Assembly (NCBI GenBank): GCA_941918925.1
Contig: OW799237.1
Location: forward strand, 17,031,201 to 17,095,200
Direction of reading: 5' to 3'
DNA length: 64,000 nt
DNA from: Phyto melanocephala
Lineage: Eukaryota > Arthropoda > Insecta > Diptera > Rhinophoridae
Shown here: piece by piece, positions 23,560 through 34,990 of the stretch
How the letters are laid out: each line of letters opens with the position of its first letter
How positions within the stretch are numbered: position 1 is the stretch's first letter
Position numbers and translations under genes: made by a program
Notes under the pieces: model-generated
Databases searched by the model: none
Told to the model about the DNA's origin: nothing
What the model saw: only the letters and a program-made list of their open reading frames with translations

Positions 23560-24321
23560 AGTTTGTTTTTTCTGTTTTTTTGCTTTCTATTGAATTTTTG
23601 ACAAAACAGCTGGCAAAATAATAGTATTAAACCATAAAACGGCTGACTGGGCTGTTTTGACAGGAAAAAAAAGAAAAAACTAAAAAAAGACCATGAATGC
23701 ACGAACATAAGGAAATTAGAGACAAAAACGAAGAAAAAAAAACACACACAAAAGAAATATAAACTCTCACACTTATTTGCACACGAAAGCCAAGGCAAAG
23801 CATAAAAACGATTATAAATTAAGGCAAATAATGTGCCCACACATACCAACTAACTTACAAATACCGAACGAAAACAAAACTAAGCAACGAGTGAAAAAGA
23901 AAAACGAATAAAACGGAAACGAAAGAAGTATTGAAAGTATAAACAATAATCAGTCGTATACAGCAAAGTACAAGTAAAAACATAAACGACATGTTGAACT
24001 GTTTACTTTTTCTTGCTTTATATTGCAATTGTTGTTGTTTTGTATACATACAAAAAAGGCAAGAAAGAATAACAACAAGGGCAGGGAGTTTCAATGAGAC
24101 AAAAGCATAAAGCACGAAAGGAATTTTCAAAGTATAAAAGAAACAGTAAATAAGAGACAATAATTTAAAGGCAAAAGCATAAAATACAATAAAGAAATAA
24201 ATATTATAAGAGAGCCTTTAGACAAATATGAAAGAGAATAAGTAAGAGGCCAGCGAGTTATGGAGTTGCTCAATTTTTAATTAAGAGCGTAAACTAGACT
24301 AGCGCCAAATGGGCTTAAGCG
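23560..24321 (+). other. A/C-rich, T-poor tract, possible non-coding exon
   Basis: For about 700 bp the plus strand is strongly A-rich and T-poor (AAACGAAGAAAAA, ACACACACAAAAG, AACAACAAGGGCAGGG), unlike the strand-balanced surroundings. The tract ends near a donor-like GCG|GTAAGAT at 24321. Fly 5' UTR exons often look like this. The long minus-strand frames here arise only because the antisense is poor in stop codons. No promoter was fixed. Confidence 0.3.
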
Positions 24322-24911
24322 GTAAGATTAGGTGCTAAATTGTTAGAAATCAAGAGAGTTTTGTTTTTCATACAAAAAAAAGAGTCCTTGTTTATTTCTA
24401 TTAAACTCTTGAGTTTTTTTCTTTATACTTGTAGTGGCATTTTTTAGAAATTTTTATATTTCATAGACCTCTTAGGTTTTTCCCATTGTACTGGTATTTT
24501 AGTGTTTTATTTGTAGTCTATTTAACCACTTTACTTCCTGGTATATTGATGTTCGAAGCAGAATTTTTACTTTTGGACATTATTGGTTTTTACGTGATGT
24601 AGCGGAATTTCCTTTTAATATAATTAAATAATAACTGTAATGTTTAAATTGAATTTATATTACAATCAAGGATACAATGATTATGGGAAAATTGCAATTG
24701 TTTAACCTTGATATAAATAAAGGAATTTCCATAAACAATATATATTTTTCTGGAAATTTTTTTAAATAAGGGTATTGACAACACACATACATATATGGCG
24801 AAAGGTTTGTTAAGTGAAGGTATTAGTTTAAGTTTTATGTGGCCTTAGTTATAAAAGTGGTTTTAATCGTAAATTTTTGTTTCGTGTTAATTATTGCTTT
24901 GGGTTTCAATG

Positions 24912-25235
24912 CAGAGAAAAAAATTAAATTGGAGTTTTAATTACGAACTTGATATTATTAGTCAAAAATTATTTTATTTTGCTCCGGTCATCAAAATGAT
25001 ATTATTAGGTTAGGTAGAACAGGCAGCTGCTGTGCAGCTCACTTGGGTCCATTATATTGATCCCTTTGTGATACCTGAATAGAAAAGTAAGAATAGAATA
25101 GAAAGGAAGCAGACAAGTCCAGAGTCTCTGGCGGGAATCGAACCCGCAACCCCCAAACTAGCAGAACAGCACATGATATTATTAACTAATTAAAAAATAA
25201 TATATTGAATTGAAAAATTATTATAAAAACTTTCA
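24912..25235. repeat. AT-rich dispersed repeat, copy 1, split by a SINE
   Basis: The start GCAGAGAAAAAAATTAAATT, then TAATTACGAA, GATATTATTA and CATCAAAATGATA, matches 28005-28150 in the same order. It is interrupted by the SINE at 25008-25172. The ends are uncertain; it looks like an AT-rich MITE. Confidence 0.4.
25008..25172 (-). mobile_element. tRNA-derived SINE, copy 2 (5'-truncated)
   Basis: In reverse orientation it contains GGTTCGATTCCCGCCAGAGA (box B, written on the minus strand) and the same CTGCTTCCTTTCTATTC body as copy 1. The tail reads GGTATCACAAAGGGATCAAT, then GCTGCACAGCAGCTGCC and CCTAACC. A 12-bp direct repeat, ATGATATTATTA, flanks it at 24996-25007 and 25173-25184. Box A is lost, as expected from 5' truncation during reverse transcription. 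Confidence 0.75.
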
Positions 25236-26213
25236 CATAATACTTGATTAAACAATTAAATGAAGTTTTTTGATATTAATTTTTATTTTATTGTTAAACT
25301 CAATGTTTTAAAGACTTTATTATTTTTATTCTGGCTCAAGTTCATTTTTCTCAAAAATTAGAAATTTAGCAAAAATGAAGTAAAAATGTTTTTCAATATT
25401 TTTAAATCATCTAAATCAATTTAAGTTGATCTTTAATTAAGGTTTTAGATATATTTTAATAAAGTTTTAATTGTAAAATTTTAATTATTTTTACTTGTCC
25501 CACTTTTTGAGTTAAAACTAATATTTAAATTTGTATACAGGCTTGAGTTAATTTTTTTTAAACATTCTTATCGCACAAAGAATTTTCATAAATTTGTGAT
25601 AATAAAAGTATAATCTGGGACAGTATGTTTTTCCGACACAAGTCGAATTGAATGCATACAACTGCATCATTTATATTAATAATTGTATCAGTTTCATATA
25701 AAATTATTAAATAAGAAAACATAAATGTTATCTCAGAGATTCATAAAAAATTTTCAAATTTAAACTAAGTTTTAAAAGCAAATAAAATTATTTTTTGAAA
25801 CTTTTATAAATATGGGCTACAAATAATTTTTTTTTTACATATTTTTGTATAATATATTTAATTCTGGTTATTATGAAAATTTGTGTATACCACAACTATT
25901 AGTGTATAACATTATATAAATACATACCTTAAATAGAAATTGGTGGTGCAACATAATGTCCATTACAATTATTATAATAATCGACCTAAAACAAGAAGAT
26001 GAACGTTATAAGAATTAGTTTATTAGAAATAAAGTTGTAGAATCTAACATATTATTTATTATCAATGAAGGTTAATTTACAGCAAATATCGAAAATCTTA
26101 TTACACATTTAATGTACGACTTATATGGACATTGAAAAGACTTATAAAGGTTGAAACTTTTAGGGCCATTATAACAACTTGCCTTAAGTTAAAGTTAGGA
26201 TTTTTTGTAAATA

Positions 26214-27677
26214 CACTCAAAGAAAAAATATGGTTGTGGTAACCATAATCGCAGAGCACCATACTGTGATTGAATTGTATGATTATCGTTAAAACATATA
26301 ATGGTTTCCAGTTATCATTATTATGTTTAATTAAAGTATCATTCAATAAACATATATATGACTACAATTTAAATCGACACTCTCTGCTTTTTTACGGCAT
26401 ATTACTGTCTTCTGCTGTAACATACACATATTGATTGTACTTACCAATTAAATTGCAATTTTTTTGTACCAATATTTTTTTACATTTTCTTTATTTTTTC
26501 CAAATTTTTTGTTCATTTTTTTGACATCTTACACTTTTAAAATAATAAAAATTTATTCAACAAGAAGAAGAACAGTTGAAATAAAATTATTATTAAAACA
26601 AGTTAGAGAACTATATTCGGCCGCGCCGAATCTTATATGCCCTTCACAACGTTTAGTCATGCAATAACAATTGTTTGTATCACCATTTATCTTATATAAA
26701 GTACGTACATATGTATATACTGGTTAGAATAAATGTGGCATCGAATCCCAGCTGAGCCAAAAAAATTTTATTTTATTTTATTTAATATATTATTTATATT
26801 ATATTATTTTTTTTATATTTTTTTTTTAATTTAAATTTTTTTTTTTTTAAAAAATGTTTTAAATTTTTTTTTAATATATTTTTCAATTTTTTTACAATTT
26901 TTTTTTTGTAATTTTTTTTAATTTTTATTTTTTATTTTTAAAATATATTTTTTTTGTAATTTTTTTTGTTGCATGTTTTTTACATGGATGTATGTATGTT
27001 GTTGTTGTAATTGTGTACAAAAACGAGGTGGTCGTGATTTTTTGCTCATATCTCAGAAAGTTATGGGGCGATTGTGCTGAATTTCAATAGCGATTCATTC
27101 CTGAATATTTCCAAGAGATTGATACCATATACAGATCTGAGGAACATATAGTTGCTTCTAAAAGTTGATTTCAACCAACACACGGACAAACGGGCAGACG
27201 GACAGACGGTCAGGGCTTAATCGACTCCTCTATTCATAAGCTTTCAGAAAATGTATACTTTATGGGTTCGGAAATGAAAATTTTAGAAATTACAAACGGA
27301 ATGACAAAGCTATATATACCCTTGTGCTCCACAGGTGAAGGGTATAAAAATCATAGCTTGATTAATTTGTAATCATACTGTTGTCTCACCTATTATTAAT
27401 TGGTTATTTGTAATTTTTAATGCTTTTGAATATAATGTTATTTTTGTCAAATTAATTTTTTTAAATCATACTATTTTTAAACGAGAACCATATCGAACAT
27501 TTTTGGAAAAATAAACATTAAATGATACAATTCAAACAAACGCTTGATTATCGTGACATAATATATGATGAAATGAAACAAAAATAACTATTACTTGTTT
27601 TCGACTACCAAATATTGCTATAGAAACTATAACATGACCGTCGTGATCATGTCGTAACCATGGTTTTTCTTTGCGTG
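26214..27677. mobile_element. TA-flanked inverted-repeat element containing a DINE-A
   Basis: The ends read TA-CACTCAAAGAAAAAATA and, reversed, TA-CACGCAAAGAAAAACCA, each followed by a TGGTT word. The inverted repeat is imperfect over about 25 bp and continues weakly inward (TGATTATCGT words on both sides). The TA flanks suggest a Tc1/mariner-type or similar MITE. Without the DINE-A at 26595-27346 it would be about 710 bp. No transposase frame was seen. Confidence 0.45.
26595..27346 (-). mobile_element. DINE-A, DINE-1-like Helitron
   Basis: Reading the minus strand, the head is TATACCCTTCACCTGTGGAG with GGGTATATATAG, then the GTCY run, the AATCAACTTTTAGAAGC word and a long A/T tract. The tail is GATTCGGCGCGGCCGAATAT, then AGTTCTCTAACTTGTTTT. 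The word GGCATCGAATCCCAGCTGAG is present on the plus strand at about 26736. It is diverged from the 44608 copy. Confidence 0.7.
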
Positions 27678-27679
27678 TA

Positions 27680-28004
27680 GCTTTGCACTATTACAACTTC
27701 AATTTCTTATTGTAATTCTTATTAATAATAATATTTAATAGATAAAAAAATAATTATTTAAGACTTTATAACTCAAAGCCAATTATCCTGCGAGTGAGAA
27801 TATCCATTTTTCTAATAACTATAAGAATTATGGTTTCAATAAAGGGCCACTCTGTCTACCATAAAATAGAAGCAATTAGCATTTGTAATTGCGAACACTG
27901 CTAATTGAATAATAAACCTTAAAAAATTAGGATGTGTTGCTTAACCCTGTAACCAGTGCTAAATTGGAATTAGTAGAATAAAAAAAACATTTAAATTTAC
28001 AACC
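27680..28004. other. AT-rich DNA, nothing recognised
   Basis: No gene or repeat boundary could be supported here. Confidence 0.35.
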
Positions 28005-28265
28005 ACGCAGAAAAAAATAAATATGACTTTCAATTACGAAATTAATACTATTAATTTAAATTTTATTTGATTTTTCTCTAACCATCAAAATGATACTATT
28101 AATTTAATGAAAATTAATATATTTAATTGAAAGTATATTTTTTAAAATATATCAATTAAAAAAATATTAAAAAATTAATTAAAATTCGTAGAATTTTTAA
28201 AAATAATTTTAATTAACTAAATCACGGCTGTAATTGAAATTTGATATTAATTTAAATAAAGTATT
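28005..28265. repeat. AT-rich dispersed repeat, copy 2
   Basis: It starts CGCAGAAAAAAATAAATATG and shares CAATTACGAA, ATACTATTAAT and CATCAAAATGATACTATTAA with 24912-25235. It is uninterrupted. The right end is not clear. A similar start word, ACACAGAAAAAAATTTATT, occurs at 34646. Confidence 0.4.
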
Positions 28266-28648
28266 TATTGTATCAATAATATAAATTGGTAAACCTGTTT
28301 TAAATAAAAGAACCAGAAAAAATTATTTTTATATACATATTTATTTTGAACATATATTATTAAATAGGTACACATATTAATTTTTTATAATATTTAAAAT
28401 ATTATAAATGTACGAAAAATATAAATAAAAATAACTGATGCAATATTACACATTTAGGAACTGGTGGCATAACCAAAATTCATATGTCCAAAAGCAAAGA
28501 GAGTGGAAGTTAGTCATAGGTAAAAAAGAAATATTACCTTTAAAAAATCTTAATCAAACGAAGAAAAAAATTCAATTATAACCGTACAGTTTAAGGTTAG
28601 AATCAAACAGAATATATTGGGCTGCATGGAATATTGACTTCAGTCTCA

Positions 28649-28669
28649 TAATCATCATCATCATCATCA
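28649..28669. repeat. ATC microsatellite
   Basis: A short run of tandem ATC triplets (about seven units). Confidence 0.7.
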
Positions 28670-29300
28670 TAAAAAAACAAAACGACAAGATTTTGCTAGT
28701 TTTATGTTATTTTTCTAAAACTAAATTGTATATAGAGATTTTTTAAAATAGTTTTATTAAATGGTGTTAATTGGTTTACAAAGTGTGCTTGTCTCATGTC
28801 GTTTTGGCATAATTTTCAACAAATTTAAAATGATTAAAAAATATTTTTTTATTAAATTAAAGTTTAAGGACTATTTAAAATTTGCTAAAATTATGACAAT
28901 ATAACAACACGGCACGATAGGACATATGTGAAGCCACTAATAGTGTTTTCACGAATTACCTACGATGTTATAATTTTCTAAATAAACAATCCGTATACTT
29001 GTTGAAATTAATTAATATTAATCATACGCCGACATTTTGCTAGAATAATATAATTAACACAACACTTAGACAGGTAGTTTGTTACTCTGTAGATACTTTC
29101 TATTTACAAATATTTTACTTTGATAACTAGAAGTACTCGGTCATTAATCAAACTACAGGTGGATTTTTGTCACACGCATATGCCATAATAAATAATAAAG
29201 GACTACTCAACTAGTCGTACAACACAACAAAGATACTTGTATAGAGACAAACAAAAACCCATAAATCGCAAAATAATGACTCAATCACATTTTAGTCGAA
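28670..29300. other. AT-rich DNA, nothing recognised
   Basis: No feature could be supported. The last part may hold the promoter of the small frame at 29306-29437. Confidence 0.35.
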
Positions 29301-29305
29301 GCAAA

Positions 29306-29437
29306 ATGAAATTAAATATTTCTTTAGTATTTTTGTTTTTAATTTTTGTTTCCCAACAGGGAGTCAATACTTGTTCTCTCATAATGTCAAATGTAAAACT
29401 TTTTCAGCATCATATCAAATGTAGTCACCATTACTAG
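29306..29437 (+). CDS. Possible small secreted peptide (43 aa)
   Basis: From an ATG with a favourable A-rich context (GCAAAATG), the frame begins MKLNISLVFLFLIFVSQQG, which reads as a signal peptide. About 22 residues follow, with two Cys. An upstream in-frame ATG at 29237 would give 66 residues but bury the signal. The mature part is short and I do not recognise it. It could be a chance frame or the first exon of a spliced gene. There is no clear TATA box or polyadenylation signal. The next candidate, 30482-30709, is also a small secreted protein, which adds some weight. Confidence 0.25.
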   Translation: MKLNISLVFLFLIFVSQQGVNTCSLIMSNVKLFQHHIKCSHHY

Positions 29438-30335
29438 TACTGTAGCAAAGTTTTCTTTTAGCAGTTTGCAGCCACTATATTCCCAGTGAAAAAAAAGGAT
29501 AGAAGTAGTTTAAAGTGAATTACATTTTCAATTACTTCTAAAACAAAAGTTTAAAAGCATTAATTTTTAATGACTATAATTTTTAAATGCAAAATAATTT
29601 GTCATAAGAAATGTACATAGAAATGACTGCAGCATCATGCAAAATATATTAAAAATTTTTGTAAGCAAACAAAATCAACTCATGAAACGTCGGATGCTTT
29701 TCACCAAATATGCATGAGTTCTATACACTCATTAGAATGAAGCGCAGCTCATATATATTCATGTAAACAAATGATCTCCAATGACAAACTAATACTAAAA
29801 TAATAAGGGTTTTCACCTAAATTTAATCACTTCGTCACCAGTTTTGCCCTCGCAAAAGCACTTTTTTGTCGTGATTTCGTTGCCTTCTCATGTAAAGTGA
29901 AAGCAATTTATATCACTTAAACTGTATCACTTCATTAGAATTAATTTTACTAGTCTTGTTTGGATGATGATAAGATGTTTTTTCTAGTATATTGTTACAG
30001 ATTTTAACTTAAATAGCTTAATTTACACGAAAGTTTCATAAGTTTGATGTACAGTAGTTTAAGTTTCAGTAGTTTTATTTTTAGTAGTTTATGCACATTT
30101 AAAATTTCCTTTAAGGAGCTAAGACACGGCATGTTTTTTACATCTAACTTGACAAATTCCACACTGATAAATACAAAGATGTCGTATGTTACCTTTAGAA
30201 CATTACTTCTGTAGAAAACATGTGTTGAGACATCTGACAAAATTTCAATTAGAGCGCGCTCTATTTTCTTCTGTCAAAACATGTGACATCAGCCGTTGGC
30301 AGATATCTCTGGTGCTGCAAAGCAGTCAGCAACGG
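29438..30335. other. AT-rich DNA, nothing firm
   Basis: No gene is supported. The stretch GATGTAAAAAACATGCC, read on the minus strand at about 30153-30137, resembles GATGTAAAAAATATGCC on the plus strand at about 30402-30418, a short inverted duplication around the promoter of the next gene. Confidence 0.3.
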
Positions 30336-30340
30336 TTGCC

Positions 30341-30348
30341 TATAAAAG
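30341..30348 (+). promoter_or_regulatory. TATA box of the six-cysteine peptide gene
   Basis: A canonical TATAAAAG stands about 140 bp before the ATG at 30482. A start site about 30 bp downstream (near 30370) would give a leader of about 110 nt, with short upstream ATGs. Confidence 0.4.
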
Positions 30349-30481
30349 TGCAAATTTGACAGACATGTACATTTACATATGTCTCACAAGTTTTAAAGTC
30401 AGATGTAAAAAATATGCCTTGTTTTATAGCATTTAGTCCGAATATCATGTCAAGTAATATACAGCCGAGGCGTATTTTCAT

Positions 30482-30709
30482 ATGCAGCATACTTTTAGGC
30501 ATACAAAGTTTATCTGCATTTTACTTACCTTTTACATTACGTCTTACTTTAAATGTAACGACCTTCTAGTAATTTGCCAGAATGTACTTGAATGTGTATG
30601 CGAGAACTTTGCGGAATGTTACAGACCACTACTGTGTTACTATAAATATTCGAACAGCACAGCTGACATGATCAGTAATACAGAGGAGCTTATTAAGCAT
30701 GCGTCATAG
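30482..30709 (+). CDS. Candidate secreted six-cysteine peptide (75 aa)
   Basis: The frame starts at the first in-frame ATG after a stop. Residues 9-23 (KFICILLTFYITSYF) read as a signal-peptide hydrophobic core. Six Cys follow with regular spacing at residues 25, 32, 38, 40, 46 and 52: C-x6-C-x5-C-x-C-x5-C-x5-C. The tail of about 23 residues is polar and ends EELIKHAS. Codon use looks more coding-like than the surroundings. A TATA box lies upstream and an AATAAA 11 bp after the stop, so a single-exon gene is plausible. The Cys pattern suggests a disulfide-bonded extracellular peptide. I do not recognise the family and assign no activity. Confidence 0.5.
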   Translation: MQHTFRHTKFICILLTFYITSYFKCNDLLVICQNVLECVCENFAECYRPLLCYYKYSNSTADMISNTEELIKHAS

Positions 30710-30719
30710 TGAGTTTGCT

Positions 30720-30725
30720 AATAAA
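30720..30725 (+). terminator. Polyadenylation signal of the six-cysteine peptide gene
   Basis: AATAAA lies 11 bp after the TAG at 30707-30709. A second AATAAA lies at about 30788. Confidence 0.4.
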
Positions 30726-30799
30726 TGTTTATAACAATAAGTAAAATAAATAGAGTGCTGTAAAAACAATATTCGAATGTGTTTAAATAAATAAAGTGC

Positions 30800-32110
30800 T
30801 TTTATTTTTATTTATAATTTTCAATTGTCTTTTATTTGAAATACAAAAAAATTCCCTGTGCATTTAAAGCAAATAAACCAGCGTTTATAAAAGCTTTAAA
30901 CGTAACACGAATGAGACTTACATTAGCGTACTCTTAGGATGTCTAAAATGATTTCTTTTTATTAAGTTTTATTTGCTAAAAAAAATAATATTACAGCTTA
31001 AGGTATTGATGGTTTTGTGATGCAAAATACAAAATGTGTAACAAAGGTTGGAACTTGCAATCTCCTTATTTATATTTATTTGGCGTAAAAATATTCTTCC
31101 TGTAGTTATTTTAAGGTTTTCAATATATTTGAAGCAAACTCAATATAATAATGAGAATGATTTTTTTCATGGTATAAATAATAATACGAATTTTGTATAT
31201 AAAAGATTTCATAGTTTTTGGCTGATATTTTCGAATCTGTGTTTTTTAAAAGTTATTCAAAATTCAAGTGACTTTATTCTTTAAAAAGGAAATCACACAG
31301 TAAGTACTTAGATAGTATTTTTTTTGCTATTGCTAAGTGAATTTAAATAAATATTTAAGAGTTTTTCCTTTTTCTTCTAATCTCTGTAGCTTTGTAGATT
31401 GTTGTTGTTTTTTTAAGCATAAAATGTACTTGTCTTTATGTTTACTTCTTTAAGTATGAGAAATTCATTTAAGTTCTGTTTTTTTCTCATATTTCTTTTA
31501 GTTAGTTCATGTCATTAATCATGCACAGATGACCACAAAACTAATTTCGTCATAGTTATCCTTTAGCTTTTAGTTCCACAGCAGCAATAAGAGTTCTATG
31601 ATCAAAAGTACAATGAGAAAAGAAAATATTTTACAAACTTAACTATTTTGTATTTAAGAGTACCTACTTTGAAGTAATATAATAATAAACATGAATATGT
31701 CTTGCAACATAAGAGCTTACAATTACACACATGTATTTTCTAAGATGTTGGCAGAGTAGAAGTTTGTATATATTAATGTTATGAGGATTTTAGTTCATTT
31801 TTATGTTTAATTTGTAATAATTAGGAATTAAGTGAAGGCGCTTGATAAAGAAATTAATTTTTGTTGAATGAAATTTTCTCATAAAAGGAAATTATAGCGT
31901 TCCGTCAAACATTCCGATTAGCATTTTGCTAATTAAGTACTTGTTATTGCAATAGTTTTTGTATGGGATTTAACAAATATTATTTATTTTCAATTAATAT
32001 TTATAACCACAGACCTTAAGGGACATAAAACAAATTAAATCTGTTAGCCAGTCATGACCTTTAAATTTATTTATTTATCCTGCTTAAATTGAGAATGAAT
32101 AAATTAATGA
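30800..32110. other. AT-rich DNA, nothing recognised
   Basis: Short open frames (for example 31048-31284) have no coding character and no repeat was recognised. Confidence 0.4.
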
Positions 32111-32119
32111 AATGAATGA

Positions 32120-32290
32120 AACTTAATTACGAGTACGTTTTTGATAACAAATGAACTAAATTTATTTGTCATTTTAAGTCAAATAATATTAAACTAAACA
32201 GATCATAACAATATGTATCTCTGATATACGAGTTCGCGGTGGTAGAGAACATAAACTATACCCAGTTGCTTTGTTTCTGCAGCTGGCCAA
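32120..32290 (+). repeat. Dispersed low-copy repeat, copy 1
   Basis: TTTTTGATAACAAATGAACT, TAAATTTATTTG, CTCTGATATACGAGTTCG and GTTGCTTTGTTTC occur in the same order at about 47440-47665. The family is unknown. Confidence 0.35.
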
Positions 32291-32383
32291 GCAAGAGCAT
32301 AAATCATAAACATTTTAAACACATTTTAAAAATTTAAAAATTGTCAACAATTGTGATATCGCTCCAGTAAAAAAATACTTATA

Positions 32384-32931
32384 AAGGGTCCGCCTAATAA
32401 CTTTTTTTTTCTAAAAATGCTATAAAAAAGTGTAGCTTCGGCTGTGTGGCACGTAGCGCCGTCCTGTGGAAACCAAATGTTGTCAATATCCTCCTTTTCA
32501 ATTTTTGTGAACAAAAATTCGTTCAACATGGCCCTATAACGATCTCCATTGACGGCTACTCCTTGCTCATTTTCGCAGATAAATGGCCCAATTATGCCTC
32601 CGGACCAAAATCCGTACCAAAAAGTGACTCGTTTTGAGTGTATCGGCTTTTCAATGTATGCGTGCAGGTTTTCTGTGCCACAAATGCGACAATGTTGCTT
32701 GTTTACATACCCGCCAAGGACAAAACGAGCTTCATCTGAAAAGATAATTTTTTGGCAAAATCGGCCAAAGTAATGTCGCAATATTTCCTAGCGTTTCTAA
32801 AGCGTATACACAACCATATTCGTTCAGCGGAAGGATAAAACTAATTATCTGTCAAATCAGACATGAGCTAAGTGTTACCATTCACGAAATAAGCACTAGT
32901 TGAAAAAGAAAATGTTAGATAGCGGACCCTT
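32384..32931 (-). mobile_element. Internally deleted Tc1/mariner element (548 bp)
   Basis: TA duplications flank terminal inverted repeats beginning AAGGGTCCGC at both ends. On the minus strand the frame 32781-32344 reads through IIFSDEA (first catalytic Asp), GGYVNKQHCRICGTEN, VTFWYGFWSGGIIGP and FPQDGATCHTAE (second Asp, intact), then jumps to the 3' repeat. The helix-turn-helix half and the third catalytic segment are missing. The copy at 62724-63279 has similar deletions and size, so this is a non-autonomous family. It cannot encode active transposase. Confidence 0.8.
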
Positions 32932-32939
32932 TATATTTA

Positions 32940-34835
32940 GAGTTATTTTTTAAATCATTAATTGTAAGCATTAATATTTGTTTGTAGTTGACTTAAATAG
33001 TTTTTCTTTTTGTTGTGGCTGTTGAGAGAGTTTTTTTTTATTTATTAATTTTTTGTTTTATGTTCTTTTTCAAAATCCATAGCAGTTACAGCTGCTTTAG
33101 CTTAACAAGCTAGCAAAAGAGATCAACACTCTAATAGCTAACACACATTTGCTTAATGCAGTTACCGTTACTGCTGTCAATGTTGTTTATGTATTGAAAC
33201 TAAAAAGTCTTTTACTCCATTGAAAACATTTTTGTTGTTTTCCTTTAACCATTTTGGAATGTCATATTGATTTTTTTTAAATAGAAGTTTTTCTGCTTTT
33301 TACTATTAAACCCTACTAGTGCTGGCTTTTAAATATTCAATTCCATACACATACCCCATAAGCCTTGGAAAATCCTGTTGTGTAGGTGAGTTATTTTTTT
33401 TTTTGTTTAACATCAATTAATATACACTGTCACTTGTCAGTTATTTTATGTACTTTTTTCCTTTTTTCTGCATGCTGTTGTTATCTTTCTATATTTCTTT
33501 GTATGTGTTTATATTTTGAACGTTAACTCACCCTTTTTATGGTAAAACTTTTGTAATACTTGTTACAGTTTGAGTTGTTTCATCTTCAGCCTCTGTTTAA
33601 CTTCCTTTTTATTAAACTTGCAGGGAGGGAAAAATTGTATGCAAATGTAAATTGTTGTTTGTTCTTTCACACTTTTCATTTTTAAACATTTCTGTCTTCC
33701 AGTTTCTCTATAATTTTTTTTTGTTCTTTTTTTTTCAATATTTGTTTGTTAGTAATTTTTTATAAAGCGTGTCCTTTTTTTCATTTCCTTTCGTTTGTAT
33801 TGTTATTGAAAAAGTATATAATTTTTTTTTAGTTTTTGTGTCAATACACAAATGTTTGTCTATTACTTATTTATGTTTATGACTGTAACCTACTTTTTAC
33901 ATAATTAATTGCAGGTTTTTAAGGTCATTGTTCGCCGTCAAGGCAATTTGGGAATAGTTAGTTGAAAGCCTTAGGGGATATTTTTATTTCTATTAAATTT
34001 TATTATGTTCGGCATAATTGTAGGGTTAAGGGAAATCTACATGTACTAACATGACAATTGGAAAAATACTCAGCAGGATATTTGTTAAATGAAATGGGTA
34101 TTTTGCTGCGTGTTTGTTTAGAAATTAATTATTATTTATAACAAATTAAACGTCTATTGTGTTGTATATTTAAGAGTGTGTATGTGAGCGATGAAGTTGT
34201 AAATAAGTTATAAATGTAGGATTTCAAAACTGTTAAGGAGATTTGTTTATAAAAAGGTCTGGCCTTTGAATTATTATTTTCTTATTGTAAATTACATATA
34301 GAAAAACTCTTCAAAATTTAAGTAATAATTATTTAACATGAGGCAAATAGGTCTTACGACAAAATATTAAATATTGAGTTTTTGATTAGATTTTATTTCG
34401 TTTTCTTTCTGTTTCGTCTGATGTCAAGAATCTCAATCTAGCACAACCGCTTTAAACCGTAATCGATTGTTATTTAGGCAGTAGTTCAGAAAATTCCTTT
34501 TTCACATTTCTGCCTGAATAATTTTCGCTTTACTTCAAAGAATTAAAAAAAAATACTAGATTTAGTGTAATATATTCTATAGTAGGTTGTTATTCAGAAG
34601 TCGCATAGGCGTTCCTATCATAACTGATGTATATAAAGAAATACACAGAAAAAAATTTATTAAATTAAAGAGAAGGTTTAATACCATTATTTAGATTTTT
34701 AGAAAAATTATTTAAATACTTGTGTGCTTCCCCCTGCAATACTTAGAAAAATAGGCGATTGATAAGGAAATTTCTAGTTATATCTTATGCATTGTCAAAT
34801 TATAACGCTATAAGTTATAATTAGTGTTACAGCGA
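32940..34835. other. AT-rich DNA, T-rich on the plus strand
   Basis: From about 33000 to 33900 the plus strand is T-rich and A-poor. A donor-like TAG|GTGAGT occurs at 33385. No exon or gene could be fixed. Confidence 0.3.
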
Positions 34836-34847
34836 ACTTAAAAAAAC

Positions 34848-34890
34848 AGGTCAGAGTGCTATATTCGCTCATGCTTAATCTGACAATACT
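34848..34890 (-). mobile_element. DINE 3'-end scrap
   Basis: AACAGGTCAGAGTGCTATAT followed by TCGCTCATGCTTAATCT is a decayed minus-strand DINE tail (intact form: AACAAGTAAGAGTGCTATAT, then TTCGGCCATGCCGAA). The rest of the element is absent. Confidence 0.45.
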
Positions 34891-34990
34891 CTTAATCATC
34901 ATGTATTTTAGTATAGCGATCATATCGTACCTTAGCCTAGATTTTAGATTTATTGTTACTTGTTATTGTTATTGTTTATTATTTCCAAAG

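Noticed and set aside
23496..24160. Minus-strand frames of 117 and 101 codons, rich in F, L and V
   Set aside because: They are the antisense of an A-rich, T-poor tract and arise from the lack of stop codons in T-rich sequence. The products are low-complexity.
30004..30240. Minus-strand 78-codon frame upstream of the six-cysteine gene
   Set aside because: The second half is a low-complexity run of K and L, with no promoter or polyadenylation signal. Short inverted similarity to the gene's leader was noted but is too weak to call a divergent gene.
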